Assembly: GCA_947632165.1 (NCBI GenBank)
Contig: CANROI010000014.1
Location: 1 to 15,760 of the forward strand
From: an uncultured Clostridia bacterium
GTDB lineage: Bacteria > Bacillota > Clostridia > Christensenellales > Borkfalkiaceae
DNA length: 15,760 nt
Direction of reading: 5' to 3'
In this document: positions 1-5,545 of the stretch, piece after piece
How positions within the stretch are numbered: the stretch's first letter is position 1
Layout: the number at the start of each line of letters is the position of its first letter
Notes under the pieces: model-generated
What the model was told of the DNA's origin: nothing
Seen by the model: only the letters and a program-made list of their open reading frames with translations
The model's database searches: none
Made by a program: the position numbers and the translations under genes

Positions 1-75
1 GGCTGGGGTGGCTGGATTTGAACCAACGAATGCCGGAATCAAAATCCGGTGCCTTAACCTCTTGGCTACACCCCA
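1..75 (-). tRNA. tRNA-Gln (anticodon UUG), last base of CCA outside window
   Basis: On the minus strand the cloverleaf folds with acceptor TGGGGTG/CACCCCA (the U1-A72 pair typical of tRNA-Gln), anticodon stem CCGGA/TCCGG and loop TTTTGAT, giving anticodon TTG. G73 and the first two bases of an encoded CCA are positions 3 to 1; the final A lies beyond the window. It is the last of the four tRNAs visible in the leftward cluster, and more genes may follow outside. Confidence 0.96.
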
Positions 76-88
76 TTGAAAAACAATG

Positions 89-166
89 TGGGGCGGGCGA
101 CAGGAATCGAACTTGCGACCTCCAGAGCCACAATCTGGCGCTCTAACCAACTGAGCTACACCCGCC
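89..166 (-). tRNA. tRNA-His (anticodon GUG) with encoded G-1 and CCA
   Basis: The minus strand gives G-1 (position 166) plus acceptor GCGGGTG/CGCCCGC, discriminator C73 and encoded CCA. The anticodon stem CCAGA/TCTGG encloses loop TTGTGGC, anticodon GTG. The extra G-1 opposite C73 is the tRNA-His identity element. The T stem GCAAG/CCTGT contains one A-C mismatch at 52-62, where a G-C pair is usual; the rest of the fold is normal. Confidence 0.96.
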
Positions 167-174
167 ATATAATT

Positions 175-251
175 TGGTGCGCCTGAAGAGACTCGAACTC
201 CTGACACACGGCTTAGAAGGCCGTTGCTCTATCCACCTGAGCTACAGGCGC
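175..251 (-). tRNA. tRNA-Arg (anticodon UCU)
   Basis: The minus strand gives acceptor GCGCCTG/CAGGCGC, anticodon stem ACGGC/GCCGT with loop CTTCTAA (anticodon TCT), T loop TTCGAGT, discriminator A73 and encoded CCA. It lies 22 bases after tRNA-Gly and 8 bases before tRNA-His in the same transcript. Confidence 0.96.
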
Positions 252-273
252 ATTCTGTACTCATGTGCGAAAT

Positions 274-347
<74 letters not shown>

Positions 348-365
348 ATCAATCAACGCTTGTAC

Positions 366-394
366 ATTCTATCAAAGATTCGCTTTCTTGTCAA
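366..394 (-). promoter_or_regulatory. Promoter of the tRNA cluster
   Basis: Read on the minus strand: a perfect -35 TTGACA (389-394), a 17-base spacer and -10 TAGAAT (366-371) preceded by TGA, an extended -10. It sits about 20 bases upstream of tRNA-Gly, as expected for a strong sigma-70 type stable-RNA promoter. There is no other candidate between here and the divergent promoter at 489. Confidence 0.88.
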
Positions 395-488
395 TTGTTT
401 TTCCGCGGTTTTTGCGATTTTTTTCTAAATTTATCCCTTTCGGCCATTTCGGCCGCAATTTTCCCTCCCGGATTTTTTGATAAATTCA

Positions 489-517
489 TTGACATCGTCC
501 GTCCTTTTTGATAGAAT
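489..517 (+). promoter_or_regulatory. Promoter of the 458-residue membrane protein
   Basis: TTGACA (489-494), 17-base spacer, TAGAAT (512-517) preceded by TGA. It is followed by an AGGAG ribosome site at 535-539 and the ATG at 551, so the leader is only about 25 bases. The -10 and the three bases before it are identical to those of the divergent tRNA promoter. Confidence 0.88.
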
Positions 518-550
518 AGAGGCGATTCTTTTATAGGAGCATTTTCGAAT

Positions 551-1927
551 ATGTCTTCAGCAAAACGCATTACCGTCTGGATCCTGAACGGCATCGTTGC
601 CGTCGCATGCATCCTTGCCATCGTGGGCTACTTTTTTGCTCCGTTCTGGCAGATCGGCATCCGCTATCCCCTCACCGCTTCCTCCGTCAAGGGACTTTTG
701 GGAACGGATGAGATCGAGGGCGTAAAGATCGACGAGATCTTCTCGGAAGAGAGCACTTCCGATCTCAACTTCTCCGTTGCGGTCGGAATGAACGACCTCT
801 TCTCCTCTTTCAGCCCCGATTCCGAAGCCATGATCGATGGCCTCATCGATAAGAACGTCGATACCATCGTCGATCAGCTCGGCGGCGTACTCGACGCAGT
901 CATGCCGAAAGTCGCAAAATCCACGGCGCAGAAGTTCGTGAAGGACGAGGTGAAGAGCACCGTAAAGGATCTGCTCTCCTCCCCCGATTCTCCCGTTTCG
1001 AGCGAGGAGGTCGAGCAAACGCTCAAGGATCTCGGCATCACGGACGAATACATAGACGAAGCGACGGGGCAGCTCGCGGACCTGTTCACCCGAGAAGAGG
1101 GCACCACCGTTGACGAAGTCGTGGACAAGGTGCTCGACGTTGCAGACGACATCTATGGGAAGTTCTCCTCGAGCGACGATCCCAACCTCAAGGACTTCGA
1201 CTTTTCCGACGAGGACCGCGACTCGGTGCGCCAGGCCGTTGAAGGCGTGTTCTCGGACTATGCCGACGAAGACGGCAATATCGATATCTATGACATTTTG
1301 GCGAAGTTCCTGGCAGACGCCAACGGCTCCTCCGATGACGACACTTCGAAGAACACCGCCGCGACCTCTTTGGCGGCAGACACAGCGCCGGCTGCCGAGG
1401 AAAAGGATTCCGCCGCACGGCTCAAGCAGGAGCTCAAGACCTACATCACAAGCAATATCTTCTCGCAAAACTCGGACGTCGCGCGCTATGTGAAATATGC
1501 CCTGATGGGCTTCTGTGCCTTCTATCTGCTCGGGATCCTCGCATGGGTCTATGTGCTCATTAAACTGATCGTCAAGGTCTGCGGCTTTGCGGTCGTCAAG
1601 GACCCCACCGTCAGGCTGAAGGCGCCCATCCTCTTCGGCTGGCTCCCCTTCCTCCTCCTCTTCCTGGCCCCCACCGTCTTGTTCCCCGTCATCAAGACGT
1701 TCCTGCCCTCCATCCTCGGCGGAGCGGAGCAGGTCGGCATGATCCTCGAAGTGGCGAGCATCAACTTCTTCACGAGCGGCTGGATCGCCCTTCTCGCCGC
1801 GGGCATCTGCCTCGCGATCTCCATCTACTTTATCATCGTGAGAAGTCAGCTCAAGCGGGAAAGCGGGAACTCGCACGGATCCCAGACGATGCAGGAAGCC
1901 GCCATTGCGGATCAGCAGGAACAATAA
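551..1927 (+). CDS. Multi-pass membrane protein with large acidic outer domain, unknown function
   Basis: I do not recognise this 458-residue protein. It has one membrane segment near the N-terminus (about 8-32), then a soluble region of about 280 residues (33-311) rich in Asp, Glu and Ser, and three more hydrophobic segments (about 313-345, 360-384, 408-430). A short hydrophilic tail ends in Gln/Glu. The soluble part probably lies outside the cell. It contains several stretches that look like amphipathic helices (about 95-200). Residues 237-248 (YADEDGNIDIYD) resemble an EF-hand loop with acidic residues at loop positions 3, 5, 9 and 12, but Tyr at position 1, so calcium binding is only a possibility. 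The start is supported by AGGAG 11 bases upstream and a consensus promoter. The gene stands alone, bounded by a terminator. Confidence 0.9.
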   Translation: MSSAKRITVWILNGIVAVACILAIVGYFFAPFWQIGIRYPLTASSVKGLLGTDEIEGVKIDEIFSEESTSDLNFSVAVGMNDLFSSFSPDSEAMIDGLIDKNVDTIVDQLGGVLDAVMPKVAKSTAQKFVKDEVKSTVKDLLSSPDSPVSSEEVEQTLKDLGITDEYIDEATGQLADLFTREEGTTVDEVVDKVLDVADDIYGKFSSSDDPNLKDFDFSDEDRDSVRQAVEGVFSDYADEDGNIDIYDILAKFLADANGSSDDDTSKNTAATSLAADTAPAAEEKDSAARLKQELKTYITSNIFSQNSDVARYVKYALMGFCAFYLLGILAWVYVLIKLIVKVCGFAVVKDPTVRLKAPILFGWLPFLLLFLAPTVLFPVIKTFLPSILGGAEQVGMILEVASINFFTSGWIALLAAGICLAISIYFIIVRSQLKRESGNSHGSQTMQEAAIADQQEQ

Positions 1928-1943
1928 GATCCGTCCGTCTGCG

Positions 1944-1990
1944 GCGCGGCGGAGAGGCCCGCATGGGTCGTCTCCGCCGCGCACGTTTTT
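1944..1990 (+). terminator. Rho-independent terminator after the membrane protein gene
   Basis: A perfect 12-bp stem (GCGCGGCGGAGA, 1944-1955, with TCTCCGCCGCGC, 1971-1982) and 15-base loop are followed by ACG and TTTTT (1986-1990). It starts 16 bases after the stop codon and separates this gene from tRNA-Leu. Confidence 0.88.
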
Positions 1991-2014
1991 CCGCGCTCCC
2001 AACTTCATATTCAT

Positions 2015-2097
2015 GCCGCTGTGGCGAAATCGGCAGACGCGCGGGACTTAGAATCCCGTGGGAGACCATGCAGGTTCGATCCCTGTCAGCGGCACCA
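2015..2097 (+). tRNA. tRNA-Leu (anticodon UAG)
   Basis: Acceptor GCCGCTG/CAGCGGC, anticodon stem CGGGA/TCCCG with loop CTTAGAA (anticodon TAG), a long variable arm as in class II tRNAs, T loop TTCGATC, A73 and encoded CCA at 2095-2097. It starts only 24 bases after the T-run of the preceding terminator, and I see no good -35/-10 pair directly upstream. Its promoter is unclear; readthrough or a poor promoter is possible. Confidence 0.96.
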
Positions 2098-2118
2098 CGT
2101 CGCCGCAAGGCGCATTTC

Positions 2119-2157
2119 GCAAGAAGTTGTCCAAAAGGGCAGCTTCTTTGCATTTTA
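2119..2157 (+). terminator. Probable terminator of tRNA-Leu
   Basis: AAGAAGTTGTCC (2121-2132) pairs with GGGCAGCTTCTT (2137-2148) around an AAAA loop, 12 bp including two G-U pairs. The flanking GC/GC pairs extend it past a bulged T. The short run ATTTT follows at 2152-2156. It lies 21 bases after the tRNA CCA end. Confidence 0.6.
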
Positions 2158-2173
2158 CGCCTGCGGCTCCTTT

Positions 2174-2208
2174 TCCCGAAAAATCTTGCTTCGCAATCTT
2201 TTTCGGGA
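2174..2208 (+). repeat. Palindromic element behind tRNA-Leu
   Basis: TCCCGAAAAA (2174-2183) pairs with TTTTTCGGGA (2199-2208). Inside, TTGC (2186-2189) pairs with GCAA (2193-2196) around TTC. The inner block and the right arm resemble the palindrome behind groES (3466-3500): both read GCAATCTTT followed by a C/G-rich end closing with GAG. The strand is arbitrary. Confidence 0.6.
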
Positions 2209-2252
2209 GCCCTCATTATGGCTCGAATTAGGTTGGGCGTATTTCATGCAAG

Positions 2253-2311
2253 GCTATGACTGCGTCATAGCGATCACCAAAAATCGCAACGGAGCGCAAC
2301 AAACTGTTGCG
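2253..2311 (+). other. Two dyads upstream of the XRE regulator promoter
   Basis: GCTATGAC (2253-2260) and GTCATAGC (2264-2271) form a perfect 8-bp dyad. CGCAAC (2295-2300) and GTTGCG (2306-2311) form a second, ending 11 bases before the -35 of the regulator promoter. Either could be an operator for the downstream regulator, or simply secondary structure. The rest of 2098-2375 holds the two hairpins listed separately, and I see no gene in it. Confidence 0.35.
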
Positions 2312-2321
2312 GCCATTTCCC

Positions 2322-2350
2322 TTGCACGATCCTCCCTAAAGTGATAGAAT
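2322..2350 (+). promoter_or_regulatory. Promoter of the XRE-type regulator
   Basis: TTGCAC (2322-2327), 17-base spacer, TAGAAT (2345-2350) preceded by TGA. An AGGAGG ribosome site lies at 2361-2366 and the ATG at 2376. The -10 block TGATAGAAT is the same nonamer as in the two promoters at the left end of the window. Confidence 0.8.
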
Positions 2351-2375
2351 GAAGTAAAAAAGGAGGCGCTCAAAT

Positions 2376-2918
2376 ATGACGTTCGGAGAAAAATTGTCGG
2401 AAGCGCGGAAAGAGAAAGGGCTTTCGCAGGAGGAACTCGCAAAACAGATCTTCGTCACAAGGCAGGCATTGTCGCGTTGGGAAAACAGCACCGCGCAACC
2501 GTCGTTCGAAATGCTCTCCGTTTTATGTAATATCTTGGATAAAAGCCCGGACTTTTTCATTGACGGAAAAGGACAGCCGCCGCGCAACTATCAGACGCTG
2601 GCGCGCAGCGAAAAGCGATCGCTGTGGGAAGAATGGCGCCCAAACAACGGACATTACGCACTCAAATGCTGCCTCTTTCAACTTTTACTCTGCATGGGGA
2701 TCTTCTTGCTGACGCTGACGATTTGCAACTGTTATATCAGCGGGACATGGGATTTTTACGAAGCGGGCAAGCTGTCTATGATGATCGGTGCAGGATTGTG
2801 GATCCTTGCCGCGGTGCTTTTATCGGTATTCAATTCACTCAATACTTCGGCGCGCTATAATTTATGGCTCCTGAAAACCCATTCGATTGTTCGCACGAAC
2901 AAATTTTATACGGTTTAG
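2376..2918 (+). CDS. XRE-family helix-turn-helix regulator with two C-terminal membrane segments
   Basis: The first 60 of 180 residues form a Cro/C1-type HTH domain. Residues 17-36 (SQEELAKQIFVTRQALSRWE) carry the two recognition helices, and E44-F60 matches the usual closing helices. After a polar linker there are two hydrophobic segments (about 97-121 and 133-153) and a short basic tail, so the protein is probably a membrane-anchored DNA-binding regulator. This layout is common in Bacillota, but the signal sensed is unknown. AGGAGG nine bases upstream fixes the start. It is monocistronic with its own promoter, and the upstream dyads are possible operator sites. No partner transporter or target gene adjoins it; the next gene is groES. 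Confidence 0.9.
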   Translation: MTFGEKLSEARKEKGLSQEELAKQIFVTRQALSRWENSTAQPSFEMLSVLCNILDKSPDFFIDGKGQPPRNYQTLARSEKRSLWEEWRPNNGHYALKCCLFQLLLCMGIFLLTLTICNCYISGTWDFYEAGKLSMMIGAGLWILAAVLLSVFNSLNTSARYNLWLLKTHSIVRTNKFYTV

Positions 2919-2993
2919 TAAAAAACGCGTGAATTTCAATTCGGCCGCACCTGTTTTCCGGACGGTGCATGCCGCGGCAAAGCGGCTTTCGGA

Positions 2994-3020
2994 AGCGATC
3001 GCCTATCCCGGGCGGTCGCT
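2994..3020 (+). terminator. Hairpin after the XRE regulator, possible terminator
   Basis: AGCGATCGCC (2994-3003) pairs with GGCGGTCGCT (3011-3020) with one G-U pair and a 7-base loop. It is followed only by CTCTCT rather than a T-run. A smaller dyad, GCCGC/GCGGC, lies just before it (2971-2986). The region 2919-3101 has no other feature I can support. Confidence 0.4.
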
Positions 3021-3101
3021 CTCTCTATGCCACTCGGCTCTCCCCTCCCCTTCGGCCGTTTGTAATTTGCAAAAATTTCCAAAAAAAATGCCTTTTTCTG
3101 T

Positions 3102-3129
3102 TTGACATCCGATCTTTCCCGTTTATAAT
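3102..3129 (+). promoter_or_regulatory. Promoter of groES-groEL
   Basis: Perfect TTGACA (3102-3107) and TATAAT (3124-3129) with a 16-base spacer, about 50 bases before the groES ATG. Unlike the other promoters here it has no TGn extension. I searched the leader for a CIRCE operator (TTAGCACTC-N9-GAGTGCTAA) and for CtsR-type direct repeats and saw neither. The only repeat is CTGCA occurring twice at 3142-3155. Confidence 0.85.
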
Positions 3130-3178
3130 AGATAGGAACATCTGCAGGGAACTGCAAAAAAGCCAACAGGAGGTCATC

Positions 3179-3463
3179 ATGAATATCAAACCATTGTTCG
3201 ACAAAGTGGTCGTAGAAGCGGTCAACGTCGAGGAAAAGACAAAGAGCGGATTCATTCTCCCCTCTTCGGCCCAGGAGAAGCCGCAGACATGCGTCGTTGT
3301 TGCGGTCGGTCCCGGCGGCAATGTGGACGGCAAAGAGATCTGCATGCAGGTAAAAGTGGGCGATAAAGTGCTCTGCGCGAAGTATGCGGGCACCGACTTT
3401 AAGGTAGACGGCAAGGAATTTACCATCATCAAGCAGAGCGATATTTTGGCAATCGTAGAGTAG
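3179..3463 (+). CDS. groES: Co-chaperonin GroES (10 kDa)
   Basis: This is the cytoplasmic heptameric lid of the GroEL folding chamber. The protein has 94 residues, the usual length. It begins MNIKPLFDKVVVEAV, has the mobile loop that contacts GroEL (about 18-36, EEKTKSGFILPSSAQEKPQ), the roof region GPGG (44-47), and the conserved VKVGDKVLCAKYAGT and DILAIVE near the end. The ATG at 3179 is set by AGGAGGT at 3168-3174; a longer upstream frame has no support. It is transcribed with groEL, 109 bases downstream. The gap contains a hairpin, so the two genes may be expressed at different levels. Confidence 0.98.
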   Translation: MNIKPLFDKVVVEAVNVEEKTKSGFILPSSAQEKPQTCVVVAVGPGGNVDGKEICMQVKVGDKVLCAKYAGTDFKVDGKEFTIIKQSDILAIVE

Positions 3464-3465
3464 GT

Positions 3466-3500
3466 TCACGGAAAGCTCGCTGCGCAATCTTTCCCCGTGA
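3466..3500 (+). repeat. Palindromic element between groES and groEL
   Basis: TCACGGAAAG (3466-3475) pairs with CTTTCCCCGTGA (3489-3500), 10 bp with two unpaired C. The loop includes GCTGCGCAAT. It begins two bases after the groES stop codon. There is no T-run, so it is more likely a processing or stability element, or a partial attenuator, than a full terminator. It resembles the element behind groEL in outer arms and the one behind tRNA-Leu in its core. Confidence 0.6.
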
Positions 3501-3572
3501 GGAAAGCTACCTTTGCGGTTTAATTTGCCCGACATTCAAAAATCAAAAATCATCTTTAAGGAGTGAAATATC

Positions 3573-5198
3573 ATGGCAAAGCAGATCAAATACGGCGATG
3601 ACGCAAGAAAGGCGCTCGAAACGGGCGTGAACGTCCTCGCCGACACCGTTAAGATTACCCTCGGCCCCAAGGGCCGCAACGTTGTGCTCGACAAGAAGTT
3701 CGGCGCGCCCCTCATCACCAACGACGGCGTGACCATCGCAAAGGAGATCGAGCTTAACGATCCCTTCGAAAACATGGGCGCACAGCTCGTGAAAGAAGTC
3801 TCCACCAAGACGAACGACGTCGCGGGCGACGGCACCACCACCGCCGTGCTCCTTGCGCAGGCGATCATCCGCGAAGGGCTCAAGAACCTCGCCGCGGGCG
3901 CCAATCCCATCATCCTCAAAAAGGGCATCGACAAGGCCGTAGAGACGGCCGTCGAACAGCTCAAGTCCATCTCCAAGACCGTGGACGGCAAGAAGGCGAT
4001 CTCGCAGGTCGCGTCCATCTCCGCGGGCGACGAGACGGTCGGCGAACTCATCGCCAAGGCGATGGAGATCGTCGGCAAAGACGGCGTGATCACCGTCGAA
4101 GAGGGCAAGTCCATGACGACCGAGCTCACCACCGTCGAAGGCATGCAGTTCGACCGCGGCTATGCCTCCGCCTATATGGTCACCAATACCGATAAGATGG
4201 AGGCGGTGCTCGACTCCCCCTACATCCTCATCACGGATAAGAAGATCAGCAGTCTGCAGGAGATCCTGCCCATCGTCGAGCCCCTTGCCCAGCAGGGCGC
4301 ACGGCTCCTCATCATCGCCGAAGACGTCGAGGGCGACGCGCTCGCGGCGCTCATCGTCAACAAGCTCAAGGGCGTGTTCAACTGCGTGGCGGTGAAGGCC
4401 CCCGGTTTCGGCGACAGAAGAAAGGCGATGCTCGAGGATATCGCGACCCTCACGGGCGGTACCGTCATCACCTCCGACCTCGGCTACGAGCTCAAGGACG
4501 CGACGATCGACATGCTCGGCAGAGCCAACCAGGTCAAAGTCGACAAGGACAACACAACGATCATCGACGGCGCGGGCGACAAAGAGGCCATCAAGGCGCG
4601 CGTTGCCTCCATTAAGGCGCAGATCGAGGTCACGACCTCCGATTACGACAAAGAGAAGCTGCAGGAGCGGCTTGCAAAGCTCGCGGGCGGCGTTGCGGTC
4701 ATCAATGTGGGCGCGGCGACCGAAGTCGAGATGAAGGAGAAGAAGCTCCGCATCGACGACGCGCTTGCAGCGACCCGTGCGGCCGTTGAAGAGGGCTATG
4801 TGCCGGGCGGCGGCTCTGCCCTTCTGAGCTGCATTCCCGTGCTGCAGAAGCTCGTCTCCGAGCTCTCGGGCGACGAAAAGACGGGCGCTTCCATCATCTT
4901 GAAAGCGTGCGAGGAACCCGTCCGCCAGATCGCCGCAAATGCGGGTGTAGACGGCTCCGTCGTCGTAGACAAGATCCTGACGAACGGTAAGCCCAGCTTC
5001 GGCTTCGACGCGCTCAAGAACGAGTACACCGACATGGTCAAGAGCGGCATCATCGACCCCACCAAGGTCACGCGCTCGGTGCTGCAGAATGCGGCGTCCG
5101 TCGCCTCCACCCTGCTCACCACGGAATCGATCGTGACGGATATCCCCACCCCTCCCGCACCCGCAGCTCCCGCCGCGGGAATGGACGGAATGTACTAA
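3573..5198 (+). CDS. groEL: Chaperonin GroEL (60 kDa)
   Basis: This is the ATP-driven double-ring folding chaperone of the cytoplasm. The 541 residues match the family length. Visible hallmarks are the nucleotide site TLGPKGRNVVLDKKFG (about 29-44), DGVTIAKEIEL, the catalytic GDGTTTA block (86-92, Asp87), the apical domain with RGYASAYMVTN, and DRRKAMLEDIATLTGG. In the second equatorial half are GGVAVINVGAATEVEMKEKK and EEGYVPGGGSALL. The C-terminus ends in a Pro/Ala-rich stretch and GMDGMY instead of a long GGM repeat tail. AAGGAG nine bases upstream sets the start. The gene is followed by a palindrome and a strong terminator. Confidence 0.98.
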   Translation: MAKQIKYGDDARKALETGVNVLADTVKITLGPKGRNVVLDKKFGAPLITNDGVTIAKEIELNDPFENMGAQLVKEVSTKTNDVAGDGTTTAVLLAQAIIREGLKNLAAGANPIILKKGIDKAVETAVEQLKSISKTVDGKKAISQVASISAGDETVGELIAKAMEIVGKDGVITVEEGKSMTTELTTVEGMQFDRGYASAYMVTNTDKMEAVLDSPYILITDKKISSLQEILPIVEPLAQQGARLLIIAEDVEGDALAALIVNKLKGVFNCVAVKAPGFGDRRKAMLEDIATLTGGTVITSDLGYELKDATIDMLGRANQVKVDKDNTTIIDGAGDKEAIKARVASIKAQIEVTTSDYDKEKLQERLAKLAGGVAVINVGAATEVEMKEKKLRIDDALAATRAAVEEGYVPGGGSALLSCIPVLQKLVSELSGDEKTGASIILKACEEPVRQIAANAGVDGSVVVDKILTNGKPSFGFDALKNEYTDMVKSGIIDPTKVTRSVLQNAASVASTLLTTESIVTDIPTPPAPAAPAAGMDGMY

Positions 5199-5200
5199 GT

Positions 5201-5235
5201 TCACGAAATTCTTTTCTGCAAAAGAATTTCCGTGA
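5201..5235 (+). repeat. Palindromic element directly behind groEL
   Basis: TCACGAAATTCTTTT (5201-5215) pairs with AAAAGAATTTCCGTGA (5220-5235) around the loop CTGC, 15 bp with a single bulged C. It starts three bases after the stop codon, just as the related element begins right behind groES. The outer arms TTCACG...CCGTGAG are shared between the two. A second hairpin downstream is the real terminator. Confidence 0.65.
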
Positions 5236-5258
5236 GTCCAAAAGGTGATAAAAAATCG

Positions 5259-5288
5259 ATAAAGGGTCGCAAGACCCTTTATTTTTTT
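5259..5288 (+). terminator. Rho-independent terminator of groES-groEL
   Basis: AAAGGGTC (5261-5268) pairs perfectly with GACCCTTT (5273-5280) around a GCAA tetraloop. Flanking A-T pairs extend the stem, and seven T follow (5282-5288). Confidence 0.93.
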
Positions 5289-5301
5289 GCGCTGTTTTAG
5301 T

Positions 5302-5502
5302 ATGTTCATTCAGCCCGATCCCTTTTTCAGCGCAGAACTCAATTACTATAAAAGTTTCCGCTCCGCATACGATCTTGCCTTTGAAACGGGAGATTACTCC
5401 AAAGAGACGGCGAAAATCGGCGGCACGTTCGATGTGACCGCCGCGCTCAAAGAAACCGTAAAAACGCAGTTTGAAAACAGTTTTCAATCCTATATGGATT
5501 GA
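5302..5502 (+). CDS. Small hypothetical protein or gene remnant
   Basis: The frame encodes 66 residues (from MFIQPDPFF to QSYMD) with a natural amino-acid mix and codon use like the neighbours, and no membrane segment. I do not recognise it. Against it being a normal gene, no ribosome site precedes the ATG, an upstream TTG at 5287 is no better, and no promoter is visible. The frame begins 14 bases after the groEL terminator. It could be the preserved 3' end of a lost gene, or a weakly expressed small protein made by readthrough. Its stop codon lies inside a dyad (5483-5503). Confidence 0.4.
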   Translation: MFIQPDPFFSAELNYYKSFRSAYDLAFETGDYSKETAKIGGTFDVTAALKETVKTQFENSFQSYMD

Positions 5503-5545
5503 ACAGAAGGCTTTCTGCGTTAAGGTGAAAAGAGTTGAACCTTAA
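5483..5545. terminator. Cluster of dyads between convergent genes
   Basis: Three inverted repeats follow one another: TTCAATCC/GGATTGAA (5483-5503, perfect 8 bp), CAGAA/TTCTG (about 5504-5516) and TTAAGGT/ACCTTAA (5520-5545, perfect 7 bp). They lie where rightward transcription meets the leftward lipoprotein gene and could end transcripts from either side, but none has a clear T-run. Confidence 0.4.

Noticed and set aside
557..2014. Long minus-strand frame opposite the membrane protein gene (485 codons)
   Set aside because: It runs opposite a gene with promoter, ribosome site and membrane segments. The translated product is Arg/Glu/Asp-rich antisense noise, and it crosses the terminator.
1963..2344. 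Short plus-strand frames across tRNA-Leu
   Set aside because: They read through the tRNA gene and its terminator and have no ribosome site.
2994..3020. Dyad before groES considered as a CIRCE-like operator
   Set aside because: The sequence AGCGATCGCC/GGCGGTCGCT does not resemble TTAGCACTC/GAGTGCTAA and lies about 80 bases upstream of the -35, so it was kept only as a possible terminator.
3543..5309. 588-codon minus-strand frame opposite groEL
   Set aside because: It is an antisense shadow of the highly GC-biased groEL codons, with no ribosome site and a composition dominated by Asp, Gly, Arg and Leu.
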